A stretch of 64,000 nt of DNA from Achromobacter anxifer. GTDB lineage: Bacteria; Pseudomonadota; Gammaproteobacteria; Burkholderiales; Burkholderiaceae_B. The notes under the pieces are model-generated. The model searched no databases, was not told the DNA's origin, and saw only the letters and a list, made by a program, of their open reading frames with translations. The stretch is from contig NZ_CAHLAR010000001.1 in NCBI RefSeq assembly GCF_903652925.1, positions 868,001-932,000 of the forward strand. The letters run 5' to 3'. A program made the position numbers and the translations under genes. Shown piece after piece: positions 18,979 through 28,722 of this stretch (position 1 is its first letter; each line of letters opens with the position of its first letter).

Positions 18979-20436
18979 TCAGAGCTTAATGCAGACGTTG
19001 GTGGGTTCGGTATAGAAATGCAGCGAATGGCGTCCGCCCTCGCGGCCGATGCCCGACAGGCCGCTGCCGCCGAAGGGCGTGCGCAGGTCGCGCAGGAACC
19101 AGCAATTGACCCAGGCCAGCCCGGCCTTCATGGCCTGTGCCACGCGGTGTCCGCGCGTCAGGTTCTGGGTCCAGACGGCGGCGGCCAGGCCGTAGCGCGT
19201 GTCGTTGGCCAGGCGGATGGCCTCGTCCTCGGTATCGAAGGGCGCCACGTGGCAGACCGGGCCGAAGACTTCCTCCTTGATGCAACGGGCGTCCTCGGCC
19301 AGGCCGGTCCAGATCGTGGGCTCGACATAGGCGCCCTGGTCGCGCGCGTCGCCGAACACCGGCACGCCGCCGCCCGCCACCACCGTCGCGCCTTCGGCGC
19401 GCGCCAAGGCGAAGTACGACAACACTTTCTCGCGGTGTTCGCGCGATACCAGCGGACCCATCTCGGTGGCCGGATCCATGGGCCAGCCGATGCGCAAGGC
19501 CCGGGCCCGCTCGGCCAGCGCCGCGACGAAGCGTTCATAGATCGGGCGTTCGACGTAGACGCGCTCGGTGCACAGGCAGACCTGCCCGCAATTGGCGAAT
19601 ACCGATTGCGTCACGCCGTCCACCGCGGCATCGAAATCCGCGTCGGCGAACACCAGCGCCGCGTTCTTGCCGCCCAACTCGAACGACACCGGCTTCACGC
19701 CCGGCGCCACCGCCCGCATGATGGCCGCGCCCGTGGCGGATTCGCCGGTAAAGGTGATGCCGTCAATGTCAGGGTGAGTAGTCATGAACTCGCCCGCCGA
19801 GTCCGGGCCGAAGCCGTGCGCCAGGTTCAGCACCCCCGCCGGCAGCCCGGCCTCATGCGCAACCTCGGCCAGCAGGGTGGCGGTGGAAGGCGTGACTTCC
19901 GACGGCTTCATGATCACCGTGTTGCCGAACGCCAGCGCCGGCGCCACCTTCCAGGTCAGTAGCAGCAGCGGCAGGTTCCAGGGCGAAATCACGCCCACCA
20001 CGCCCAGCGGCTTGCGGTAGGCGTAGTTCAGGGCCTGCCTGCCGTCCGGCGTGTCCGTCATGTAGCTTTCCATGTCCAGCGTGCGGGCCAGTTCGGCGAA
20101 CACGCGGAAATTGGCTGCGCCGCGCGGAATGTCGATCTTGCCGGCCCAGCCCACCGGCTTGCCGGTGTCGCCGATTTCGGCCTGCAGGAAATCGTCGAAG
20201 CGCCTTGTGATGCCGTCGGCCAGGGCCAACAAATGGTCGGTGCGCGCAGCAACCGGCAGTCCCGCCCAGGCCGGCAGGGCCCGGTGCGCCGCCGCCACGG
20301 CGCGGTCCACCTGGTCGCGGCCGGCCTCATGGACCTGGGCGATCAGGCGGCCGTCCACCGGGCTGTGCTTGTCGAAGGTGGTCGCGCCGTCTTCGAAACG
20401 GCCGTCGATGTAGTTGCGCAATTGTCGGATCGTCAT
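18979..20436 (-). CDS. nbaE: 2-aminomuconate-6-semialdehyde dehydrogenase
   Basis: A 485-residue NAD-dependent aldehyde dehydrogenase. The catalytic cysteine lies in [16 protein letters not shown], the general-base glutamate in [13 protein letters not shown], and the cofactor loop in [19 protein letters not shown]. The family is shared with 2-hydroxymuconic semialdehyde dehydrogenases; the neighbours NbaF, NbaC and NbaD point to the amino substrate. The ATG at 20436 gives the family N-terminus; the frame extends to 20493 but runs through the operator region. It is the first gene of the minus-strand cluster and is divergent from a MarR gene. Confidence 0.9.
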   Translation of the reverse strand: MTIRQLRNYIDGRFEDGATTFDKHSPVDGRLIAQVHEAGRDQVDRAVAAAHRALPAWAGLPVAARTDHLLALADGITRRFDDFLQAEIGDTGKPVGWAGKIDIPRGAANFRVFAELARTLDMESYMTDTPDGRQALNYAYRKPLGVVGVISPWNLPLLLLTWKVAPALAFGNTVIMKPSEVTPSTATLLAEVAHEAGLPAGVLNLAHGFGPDSAGEFMTTHPDIDGITFTGESATGAAIMRAVAPGVKPVSFELGGKNAALVFADADFDAAVDGVTQSVFANCGQVCLCTERVYVERPIYERFVAALAERARALRIGWPMDPATEMGPLVSREHREKVLSYFALARAEGATVVAGGGVPVFGDARDQGAYVEPTIWTGLAEDARCIKEEVFGPVCHVAPFDTEDEAIRLANDTRYGLAAAVWTQNLTRGHRVAQAMKAGLAWVNCWFLRDLRTPFGGSGLSGIGREGGRHSLHFYTEPTNVCIKL

Positions 20437-20464
20437 GCTGGGCTCGGTCGGAATGTAAAATAAA

Positions 20465-20476
20465 TACGTATACGTA
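20465..20476. promoter_or_regulatory. Perfect palindrome in the nbaE-marR divergent region
   Basis: TACGTATACGTA is self-complementary over 12 bp, lies 29 bp upstream of the nbaE start and is embedded in AT-rich DNA. Its size and place fit a MarR-family operator. Confidence 0.55.
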
Positions 20477-20575
20477 CTATATTTGCGGATCATAGGCAGC
20501 GCCCGCCTTCAAGTCAATGCCCGTTTTCGCGCAAGCCTGCGCCTACAATCGCCAGGCGTATCCCATGGAAGCCCG

Positions 20576-21070
20576 ATGACCTCCACCGCCAGACCCGACC
20601 GCGCCGGCCCGGCCGCAAACACGGCCTTGCAAGCATTCGACCTGACCCAGGTCGCGTCCCATCTGCTGCGCCGGGCCCATTTCCGGGCCGAGGCCCTGTT
20701 CGTCCAGGCCTTCCCAGACGAAGACCTGACCCCGCGCCAGAAGGCGCTGTTGATCACGGTCTATCAGAATCCCGGCGCGAGCCAGAACCGCATCGCCGAG
20801 CTGATCGCCCTGGACCGCAATTCCTTCGCCGAAATGATCGCCCGCATGACCAAGAAGGGGTATGTACGCCGCAAGCGCTCGGCCCAGGATGGGCGCGCCT
20901 ACGCGCTGGAGATCACGGAAGAGGGCATCGCGCTGCTGGCGCGCATCCTGCCGCAGGACGCGGCCGTCGAAGCTGAGGTGCTGGCGCCCATTCCCGAGGA
21001 ACTGCGCCCGATGTTCCTGAAATGCCTGCGCCTGATGGCGGGGCTGGAACAGGCGGGCGGCCCGGCTTAG
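20576..21070 (+). CDS. MarR-family transcriptional regulator
   Basis: A 164-residue winged-helix regulator. The DNA-binding part is at about 50-115 (TPRQKALLITVYQNPGASQ.., ELIALDRNSFAEMIARMTKKGYVRRKRS with the wing DGRAYALEIT). It is divergent from nbaE, with the palindrome at 20465 in the 139-bp gap, so repression of the nba genes relieved by a pathway metabolite is a fair inference. The start at 20576 was chosen over an upstream frame at 20483 that crosses the promoter. It converges on brkB with 3 bp between stops. Confidence 0.88.
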   Translation: MTSTARPDRAGPAANTALQAFDLTQVASHLLRRAHFRAEALFVQAFPDEDLTPRQKALLITVYQNPGASQNRIAELIALDRNSFAEMIARMTKKGYVRRKRSAQDGRAYALEITEEGIALLARILPQDAAVEAEVLAPIPEELRPMFLKCLRLMAGLEQAGGPA

Positions 21071-21073
21071 TCC

Positions 21074-22003
21074 TCAGGCGCCCGGCGCGGACGTCGAATC
21101 CGTGGGCGCCGCCGCAGGGGCGGTCTTGTCGCGGCCGAAGCGCAGCGCGAACTGGCGCGTGAACACGGCGCCGAAAAAGAAGATCTGCGCCGAATAGTAG
21201 ATCCACAGCAGCAGTGCGATCAGCGAGCCCGCCGCGCCATAGGCAGACACGGCCGCGCCCCGGCTGAGGTAGACGCCGATGCCCCATTTGCCGACCAGGA
21301 ACAGCGCCGCCGTCACGATCGCCCCGGGGATCACGTCCGGCCAGGAGATCTTGGCGCTGGGCAGCAGCTTGAAGATCACCGCGAACAGCGCCACCACGAT
21401 CGAGAAGGAAAACAGGTTGGAGATCCACTCCGCCACCAGGGCGAAGGACGAGGCGGTCCACAGGTCCCCGTAGTAGCTGCGCGCCGCGGCCAGGCCCGCG
21501 TTCACGCTCAGCGAAACCAGCAGGAACAGCGCCAGCACCAGCACCAGCCCGAACGACAGCATGCGGCTGCGCACCATGCCGTGCAGCCCGCTTTTCTGGT
21601 TGGCCGAGACTTCCCACAGTTCGTCCAGGCTGGCCTTCAACTCGGCGAAGGCCGTGGTTGCGCTGAAGATCAGCACGAAAATCGAAATCAGCGCGGCGAT
21701 CCAGCCCTTGCCCGATTCATGGGCGCTGGCCAGCACCGTCTGGATGACTTCGGCGCCGCGCTCGCCGGTCAGGTCGCGCAACTGCGCGAACAGTTCCGAG
21801 CGCACCGCGTCCTCGCCGAAGAAGGCGCCCGCCACCGCGATCACCAGGATCAGCATCGGCGCCAGCGAAAACACCATGTACAAGGCCAGCGCCGCGCCCT
21901 TGCTGGACGCGCGATGGGCGGACCACTGCTTGGCGGAGTCCATCAACAGCCCGCCGATCTCGGACGGACGCAGGGCGCGCAACAGGGTCTTGGGAAAACG
22001 CAT
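21074..22003 (-). CDS. YihY/BrkB-family inner-membrane protein
   Basis: A 309-residue membrane protein with about six hydrophobic helices (roughly 36-60, 98-118, 147-170, 190-212, 220-242, 252-275). GAALALYMVFSLAPMLIL and GSLIALLLWIYYSAQIFFFGA are the family's conserved blocks. BrkB was named for serum resistance in Bordetella pertussis; the molecular role of the family (once annotated as RNase BN, since withdrawn) remains unclear. Its end is almost touching the convergent marR. Confidence 0.88.
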   Translation of the reverse strand: MRFPKTLLRALRPSEIGGLLMDSAKQWSAHRASSKGAALALYMVFSLAPMLILVIAVAGAFFGEDAVRSELFAQLRDLTGERGAEVIQTVLASAHESGKGWIAALISIFVLIFSATTAFAELKASLDELWEVSANQKSGLHGMVRSRMLSFGLVLVLALFLLVSLSVNAGLAAARSYYGDLWTASSFALVAEWISNLFSFSIVVALFAVIFKLLPSAKISWPDVIPGAIVTAALFLVGKWGIGVYLSRGAAVSAYGAAGSLIALLLWIYYSAQIFFFGAVFTRQFALRFGRDKTAPAAAPTDSTSAPGA

Positions 22004-22111
22004 GGGACTCGGCTCGTTCTGGGGGAGCCTTCATTGTAGGGACGCATGCGCCACGGCGAAACCCGCAGATTGTGCGCAAACGTATTCCCGACGGGGCCTA
22101 GTTCCCCGCGG

Positions 22112-22148
22112 AAAAAGAAAAACCCCCGGGGCGAAGGACCGGGGGTTT
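22112..22148 (-). terminator. Rho-independent terminator of groESL
   Basis: On the minus strand a 10-bp stem AAACCCCCGG / CCGGGGGTTT is followed by TTTTTCTTTTT. It lies 57 bp past the groEL stop. Confidence 0.9.
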
Positions 22149-22204
22149 CTCGGGATACTGCATTCCCGGCCGAAGCCGGGGAGGCCTTGCAAGGAAGGCG
22201 GGAC

Positions 22205-23848
<1,644 letters not shown>

Positions 23849-23882
23849 TTAGCTTCCTTCGAAAATTCGTTTGAGGCGGGGT

Positions 23883-24170
23883 TTACTGGACCACGGCGAG
23901 GATTTCGTCCTCGCGGATGACGAGCAGCTCTTCGCCGTCAACCTTCACGGACTGGCCGGCGTACTTGCCGAACAGCACCTTGTCGCCAGCCTTCAGGTCG
24001 ACCGGCAGGATCTTGCCGTCTTCGGTCTTCTTGCCGGGGCCGACGGCCACGACTTCACCCTGATCGGGCTTTTCGGCGGCGCTGTCGGGGATAACGATGC
24101 CCGATGCAGTCTTGCGCTCGTTTTCGAGGCGTTTGACGATCACGCGATCGCCCAGGGGACGCAAGGCCAT
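23883..24170 (-). CDS. groES: Co-chaperonin GroES
   Basis: A 95-residue Hsp10. [16 protein letters not shown] starts the family fold, and the mobile loop that docks on GroEL is [14 protein letters not shown]. Start 24170 gives the canonical MALRPL N-terminus; the frame continues 6 codons upstream without support. An AGGAG-like box (GAGTTCCTC on the plus strand) is just upstream. Confidence 0.98.
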   Translation of the reverse strand: MALRPLGDRVIVKRLENERKTASGIVIPDSAAEKPDQGEVVAVGPGKKTEDGKILPVDLKAGDKVLFGKYAGQSVKVDGEELLVIREDEILAVVQ

Positions 24171-24227
24171 GAGGAACTCCTGTTGCAAAAAAGAGAAGGA
24201 AATGATCGGTTAGGCCCGGGAACGCTG

Positions 24228-24254
24228 TTAGCACTCACCGGTGTCGAGTGCTAA
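24228..24254 (-). promoter_or_regulatory. CIRCE element, HrcA operator
   Basis: TTAGCACTC, nine bases, GAGTGCTAA: a perfect match to the CIRCE consensus. It sits just downstream of the groES -10 box, where bound HrcA would block transcription at normal temperature. Confidence 0.97.
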
Positions 24255-24281
24255 TTATAGGGATGATGTTCCGGGGTTCAA
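24254..24281 (-). promoter_or_regulatory. Sigma70-type groESL promoter
   Basis: On the minus strand TTGAAC (24276-24281) and a perfect TATAAT (24254-24259) are 16 bp apart. The -10 box shares one base with CIRCE, the standard layout for HrcA repression. No sigma32-like site was identified. Confidence 0.75.
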
Positions 24282-24577
24282 GGGGGAGGGGGCGGGCTGT
24301 TACATATTCGGCGAGGCAGCCTGGGCTCGCGGCACTGGAGCCCCGCGTCGAATGGTTGTCGAAACTCATCCAACTTGGGATTTACGTCATCCAGTTTGGG
24401 AATCGAGAATTCTCGATATACAAGGACTGGCGCGGTCCACTGCCGGATTTCGCCTCTGGAGGTCCGATTTCCTGCGTCAGGTTCAGGGTGACGCGCCGTT
24501 CTTCCCGGGATGGAGCCTTTGCCTGCGGCGGGCGACGCGAGGCACCTGACTGACACCGGCCCCAAGCCGGTGTTTTC
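24282..24577. other. Intergenic region upstream of groES, with one hairpin
   Basis: Overlapping short open frames on both strands lack ribosome sites and recognisable folds. The one structured site is an 8-bp stem (ACACCGGC / GCCGGTGT, 24553-24573) followed on the plus strand by TTTT, which could end plus-strand transcription. It also lies just past the small minus-strand frame below. Confidence 0.4.
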
Positions 24578-24667
24578 TCAAGCCGCCTCGGCCTGCACTT
24601 CAGGCAGCGGCCCACTGGCCGCTGCCTGGGCGGCTGCTGGGCGTCTCTTCTTCATCGGCATATCCAT
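24578..24667 (-). CDS. Possible 29-residue basic small protein
   Basis: A short frame beginning MDMPMKKRRPAAAQA and ending in an acidic EVQAEAA. A GAGGA ribosome-like site lies about 9 bp upstream and a GC hairpin follows the stop. There is no family recognition, and two other short frames overlap it. Reported because the ribosome site, start and downstream hairpin line up. Confidence 0.3.
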   Translation of the reverse strand: MDMPMKKRRPAAAQAAASGPLPEVQAEAA

Positions 24668-24729
24668 GATCTTTAGTCCTCATGATATGCCTCGCACACA
24701 AAATCACGGATAGGCCGGGGCGCTTACCA

Positions 24730-25413
24730 TCAACCGCCATAGCATTGCGCGTAAGTAAAGTCGACCAAGCGCTTGTCTGAGGCATCCTGTGGCGTGGACG
24801 GCTCTACTTGGAAATGCCCGAACATATCGTCGTTGCAGATCCTCACGTTCTTGCGCTGCGTACCTTCCTGCAATACGCAGGAGCCGCCAAAACTGTGATT
24901 ACTCCCAGCGACGCCAACCGGTAGATCAATCAGCCGGCTACAACCGATGATTCGGCCGTTTTGCTTCTGATGCGCCAACGATTGGTTGAACGATTCAACA
25001 CGGGAGTTGGGATCACGAATCGGCACAACATTAACGCATTCGCCACTAACGGTTTGGTTGCCCGGCAGCTTGCAGTCTGAGTACACCTTGCCATTGGCAA
25101 TATGTTCCTCATTACGCGCCAGCATGGCGATGCGGGTTGTGTATGCTTGCTGCAGGCAGGCGCTGTCTTGACAAATGTCACGAGCGTATTTGATCCAGTT
25201 GCGCTGTTCCTTAGCCAACTCTTTCTTGCCATAGGCATCGGTTGCGGCTAGTGCTGTTTTATAGGCCCCTTGCAATTTTCCATCCAGCGCGGATGTCTCG
25301 GCATCGCTACAGATCAACCTTTCCGTAGTGCTCACGGCCTTGTTGCAATCAAAACTTGCGGCTTGGGCGCCAGTCCATAGAGTTGCAAGGCCCAACGTAA
25401 AGAGAAGCTTCAT
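24730..25413 (-). CDS. Secreted LprI-like (DUF1311) protein
   Basis: A 227-residue protein with a signal peptide (MKLLFTLGLATLWTGAQA) and an N-terminal LprI/DUF1311 domain (about 20-110). The domain shows the CNKAVSTTERLICSD start, LQGAYKTALAAT and the KEQRNWIKYARDIC block, with paired cysteines. The related mycobacterial LprI is a lysozyme inhibitor; whether this protein does that is unknown. The C-terminal half (115-227) has more cysteines and no recognised family. The start at 25413 was chosen because it opens the signal peptide; the frame reaches 25476. A second, different LprI-like gene lies at 44547. Confidence 0.75.
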   Translation of the reverse strand: MKLLFTLGLATLWTGAQAASFDCNKAVSTTERLICSDAETSALDGKLQGAYKTALAATDAYGKKELAKEQRNWIKYARDICQDSACLQQAYTTRIAMLARNEEHIANGKVYSDCKLPGNQTVSGECVNVVPIRDPNSRVESFNQSLAHQKQNGRIIGCSRLIDLPVGVAGSNHSFGGSCVLQEGTQRKNVRICNDDMFGHFQVEPSTPQDASDKRLVDFTYAQCYGG

Positions 25414-25721
25414 CGCAGGTGCGTACCGCATCTTCAGTGCGTAAGCGGGTAGGCGTGTTGAATGCGGCTGGGTCATGATCCTATCTTCTCAAGTTGTATG
25501 TCGATGATGTCTTGCGTACAGCACAACACATCTCCCTCGTGACACGTCAAATCAGCTTAGCCGAGCTAATGCACATCTCTGGTCTTGTGATCTTGTCGCT
25601 GGAGCATCAGAGGCGTTCTTATTCCAATACGCGGCTCAGTTTTTACCAGATCCAAGCTGACGCCCGTGCCTTTACCAACTAAAGCGGCGGCTCCATCACC
25701 ATCTTCGGGAATTGCCGAGGG
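25414..25721. other. Intergenic region before the hydrolase fragment
   Basis: AT-richer than its surroundings. A 64-residue minus-strand frame (25566-25760) contains GDGAAALVGKGTGVS but overlaps the hydrolase remnant and has no family match I recognise. No promoter or RNA gene is convincing. Confidence 0.35.
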
Positions 25722-26061
25722 AGAATTCGAGCGCGACATCAGTACGACCCTTCGCGCCATCTACTTCGCGGCATCGGGCGACGCCGGGCCGCGTGACGAC
25801 CCCGGCACGCCCAATCCGTTTGGCATGGTAGCCGCTGGCCGGGGCCTGCTCCATGCGCTGCCTGTCCCCCAGACGTTGCCCGCCTGGCTCACTCCGTCGG
25901 ACCTGGCAATTCCCGGCATGGATCAGATCATCGCAGCCATGCCGGCCCTGGTTCCCCGACTGCGCGCCGCTGAAGTCATTCCCGGCGCGGGGCATTGGTT
26001 GCAACAGGAAGCCTCCGAGGCAGTCAACAAGGCGCTCGTCGATTTCCTGAGGGGCCTTTGA
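25722..26061 (+). pseudogene. Truncated, internally deleted copy of the epoxide hydrolase-like gene at 28723
   Basis: From EFERDIS onward the frame matches the intact gene (29203-29700) almost residue for residue: LRAIYFAASGDAGPRDD, GLLHALPVPQTLPAWLTPSD, and IPGAGHWLQQEASEAVN. The N-terminal half, including the nucleophile, is missing. The 52 residues between SDLA and IPGM of the intact protein are also absent, an exact 156-bp in-frame deletion with CTGGC at both sides of the lost segment in the intact copy. The frame opens at 25666 but its first 19 residues are unrelated. It retains the base histidine but cannot be a working hydrolase. Confidence 0.85.
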
Positions 26062-26300
26062 CCGTGCGAAGGAGCCATAGTGGTGCAATATCGCGTTGAA
26101 ACTGCGGCCGACACCCATTTTCTCTGAATCAGCGGAGCATCGGTTCACGGCCAACCGCCAACGGTTGCAACCGCCGGCTGTCAGCCAAGCGCCAGGGAGC
26201 TACCGCTACACTTTCGGCTTCCTGCGCCGATGGCCGCCGGACCGGCCCCATGCGCAGAGGCAAGGCGGCGGGCAGGCGGTCGAGCTCTCATTCTCCCGTC

Positions 26301-27482
26301 ATGTCGCAACCCGATTCGTTCAATCTGAAGCAGATCGCCGTGCCGGCGTTCGGCCCGTCGTTGCTCTATGGCATCAGCAACGGCGCCATCCTTCCCGTGA
26401 TCGCGCTCACCGCGCGCGATCATGGAGCGTCAATGGCCACCGCCGGCCTGATAGCCGCCCTCATCGGGGTCGGCTCGTTGCTTTCCAATATTCCGTCCGC
26501 GCTGATCACCGATCGCTTCGGCGAGAAGCGCGCCATGGCCGGCGCGGCTGTGTTGAGTGTGGTCGGCCTGCTGCTCGTGATTGGCGTGCCCAACCTCTGG
26601 GTGCTGGCGCTGGCCATGCTGATGCAGGGGTGCGCGCAGTCGGTGTTTCAGCTGGCGCGCCAGAGCTACATGATTGAGGTTGTGCCGCTGGCGTACAGAG
26701 CGCGCGCCCTGTCCACGCTGGGCGGCACGACGCGGATCGGTACGTTCTTCGGCCCCTTCGCGGGTGCGGGGCTGATTTATTTCCTGGGGCTCGACGGCGC
26801 CTATTGGGTGGCCATCTGCGCCATGCTCGGCGCGGGAGTCATTGCCATCAAGGCGCCTGATATCGAGCCCTCGGTTGGTGCGGGCGCGGGCGCTCCGCGT
26901 GCGCGCATGGGCGAGGTCGCGCGCGACCATCGCGGCGTGTACGCCACGCTCGGCGTGGGGGTGATGCTGATCAGCGCGCTACGCGCGTCGCGCCAGGTGG
27001 TGATTCCCCTGTGGGCAGACCATCTGGGCCTCGACGCCACCACCACCTCGCTCATCTACGGGCTGGTCGCCGCAGTCGATATGTCGGTGTTCTATCCGGC
27101 GGGCAAGGTGATGGACCAGCGCGGCCGCTTGTGGGTGGCGCTGCCGTGCACGCTGCTGATGGGGCTGAGCCTGATGGCGATCCCGCTCACCGACGGGGTG
27201 GCGAGCTTCATCCTGGTGTCGGCGCTGCTGGGCTTCGGCAACGGCATTGGATCGGGCATCGTGATGACACTGGGCGCCGACGCCGCGCCGGCGGGCGCGC
27301 GTACGCAGTTCCTCGGCATCTGGCGTTTCATGGCCGATCTGGGATCGAGCGGCGGCCCAGTGGCGCTGTCGGTGCTAACCGCCCTGGCATCGCTCGGCGG
27401 CGCATCGTTCGGCGTTGGCACCTTGGGCCTGGTGGCGGCGGGCGTATTCTGGCGCTGGCTGCCGCGCCACGCGCGGGCTTGA
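26301..27482 (+). CDS. MFS transporter
   Basis: A 393-residue major facilitator protein with about 12 hydrophobic segments. The A-motif-like loop ALITDRFGEKRAM lies between helices 2 and 3, and the middle loop (about 190-205) is Gly/Ala-rich. GNGIGSGIVMTLGADAAP and RTQFLGIWRFMADLG fit the drug-efflux-like sugar/drug branch. Starts at 26301 (MSQPDSFNLKQ) or, less likely, 26250. It lies between the decayed and intact hydrolase copies; the substrate is unknown. Confidence 0.8.
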   Translation: MSQPDSFNLKQIAVPAFGPSLLYGISNGAILPVIALTARDHGASMATAGLIAALIGVGSLLSNIPSALITDRFGEKRAMAGAAVLSVVGLLLVIGVPNLWVLALAMLMQGCAQSVFQLARQSYMIEVVPLAYRARALSTLGGTTRIGTFFGPFAGAGLIYFLGLDGAYWVAICAMLGAGVIAIKAPDIEPSVGAGAGAPRARMGEVARDHRGVYATLGVGVMLISALRASRQVVIPLWADHLGLDATTTSLIYGLVAAVDMSVFYPAGKVMDQRGRLWVALPCTLLMGLSLMAIPLTDGVASFILVSALLGFGNGIGSGIVMTLGADAAPAGARTQFLGIWRFMADLGSSGGPVALSVLTALASLGGASFGVGTLGLVAAGVFWRWLPRHARA

Positions 27483-27574
27483 GCGCCTTGCGCATTGACG
27501 GCTGTCACGGATGGACCAACCTTGATGCGTTGCGATGGCACCGTCGCCTCGCGCGACCACCGCAGTTCACCTTC

Positions 27575-27593
27575 TTGACGGGGGGGGCGTCAA
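27575..27593. promoter_or_regulatory. Inverted repeat with a G7 spacer
   Basis: TTGACG and CGTCAA are perfect arms around seven G residues, about 135 bp upstream of the membrane-protein start at 27728. G-tract dyads of this kind resemble operators of the CsoR/RcnR family, and an RcnR gene lies 5 kb away. No direct link is shown. Confidence 0.25.
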
Positions 27594-27727
27594 CAGCCCC
27601 ATTGCGCTGCGATATCAGCCATAATCAATTCAACCTGGCCCCGAGCGACGGCAGGCGTTCAGTTTTCGCTCCCACATGAACCGGTAGCGGGTGGGCCGTA
27701 GCGTACTCAGTGCGGAGGATCTCAATA

Positions 27728-28081
27728 ATGACTCCGGAAACGCCAGACGACGACTTGGTACGGACCCGCAGCCCCAGGCCACGTGAACTGCCTCAGGGCT
27801 TTCGGGCGGGATTGATTACGGCCATCACGGTATTGCTGGGCTTTTCGCTGGGTTTCCTGCGCTACTGGGGCTTCGACGCGCCGGGCGATTGGAGTGCGCT
27901 GTCCGTGCTGCCGGGCCTGTCCTTGGTGCTCGCCAGCCTGTTGCAGATCATCGCCCTTTACCGCGCCTTGCGTTTGGAGGATGAAGCCGAGAATGAATAC
28001 CGGAAAACCGTGCGATGGTTCATGGCGTCGGCGATTCTGCTGTTGCTGGGTCTGACAGCCGCGTTGTGGGAGGTGGCGTGA
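27728..28081 (+). CDS. Small membrane protein of unknown function
   Basis: A 117-residue protein with about three hydrophobic segments (roughly 24-42, 52-72, 94-113). The N-terminus is acidic and the loop before the last helix charged (LRLEDEAENEYRKTVRW). GGAGGA 8 bp upstream supports the start. I do not recognise the family. The even helix spacing resembles small inner-membrane proteins encoded near transporters. Confidence 0.6.
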   Translation: MTPETPDDDLVRTRSPRPRELPQGFRAGLITAITVLLGFSLGFLRYWGFDAPGDWSALSVLPGLSLVLASLLQIIALYRALRLEDEAENEYRKTVRWFMASAILLLLGLTAALWEVA

Positions 28082-28224
28082 TAAATGACGGAACACGCAT
28101 GAAACGCGCGGTTTCTCGCCATCAAGTCTCACTCATGGATGCCACGGCGCTTCACATTCGGGTTCGTGTGCAATGCTCCGTGAATCAGGAAAGTCCTGAA
28201 GCTCAGTCGCGCAGCGCCACGGAG

Positions 28225-28650
28225 TCATCCTTCCGTGCGCGCCGTAATCTGCGCGGCAAGCTCGGCGAGCGATTGCGCGCCCAGGCGTTGCAGCAAGGCA
28301 TGCTCGCCGTCGCGCAGGGAATCCGCCACTAATTGGTTCGCCGCCCGTTCGACGGGACAAGCAGGATTGTCGTCGGCTGGCCCGATGGCAAACACCGTGC
28401 CGCGCGCGATGGCCTCATGGACATCGCGCGCGGTGATGGTTTCCAGTCCCTTGGTCAGTACCCACCCGCCGTTGCGCCCGCCCGTGGAGGTCACCATGCC
28501 GGCGGCGCGCAGCGCCGCCATGGATCGGCGCACCACGACCTCATTCGTATGCAGCATCTGGGCCAGCGTTCCGGAAGTGGTCGTGCCGCCGCGCAAATGC
28601 ATGTGGATCAAGACATGCAGCAAACGGGCAAGGCGGGTGTCATAGGCCAT
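28225..28650 (-). CDS. Rrf2-family transcriptional regulator
   Basis: A 141-residue winged-helix protein: LARLLHVLIHMHL at the start, TSGTLAQMLHTNEVVVRRSMAALRAAGMV as the HTH, and STGGRNGGWVLTKGLETIT as the wing, a typical Rrf2 arrangement. Only one cysteine (NPACPVE) is in the region where IscR and NsrR carry three, so an iron-sulfur cluster is unlikely; thiol redox sensing is possible. It is divergent from the hydrolase gene at 28723, with a perfect dyad between them. Confidence 0.88.
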   Translation of the reverse strand: MAYDTRLARLLHVLIHMHLRGGTTTSGTLAQMLHTNEVVVRRSMAALRAAGMVTSTGGRNGGWVLTKGLETITARDVHEAIARGTVFAIGPADDNPACPVERAANQLVADSLRDGEHALLQRLGAQSLAELAAQITARTEG

Positions 28651-28660
28651 GGGATCAATT

Positions 28661-28685
28661 TACCGTAACTTATAGTGTTACGGTA
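28661..28685. promoter_or_regulatory. Rrf2 operator candidate
   Basis: TACCGTAAC and GTTACGGTA are perfect 9-bp arms separated by 7 bp, 10 bp upstream of the Rrf2 gene start and 37 bp before the hydrolase start. A TATTAT -10-like box overlaps its right edge (28684-28689). Binding could control both genes. Confidence 0.7.
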
Positions 28686-28722
28686 TTATAGCTGCACCGG
28701 ATACTTCCAGCGAGCTTCCCCG

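Noticed and set aside
24241-24553. Overlapping plus-strand frames upstream of groES
   Set aside because: They include the CIRCE element and promoter, lack ribosome sites and look like random translations.
25566-25760. Minus-strand 64-residue frame
   Set aside because: It overlaps the hydrolase remnant and has no start signal; GDGAAALVGKG is suggestive but too short to assign.
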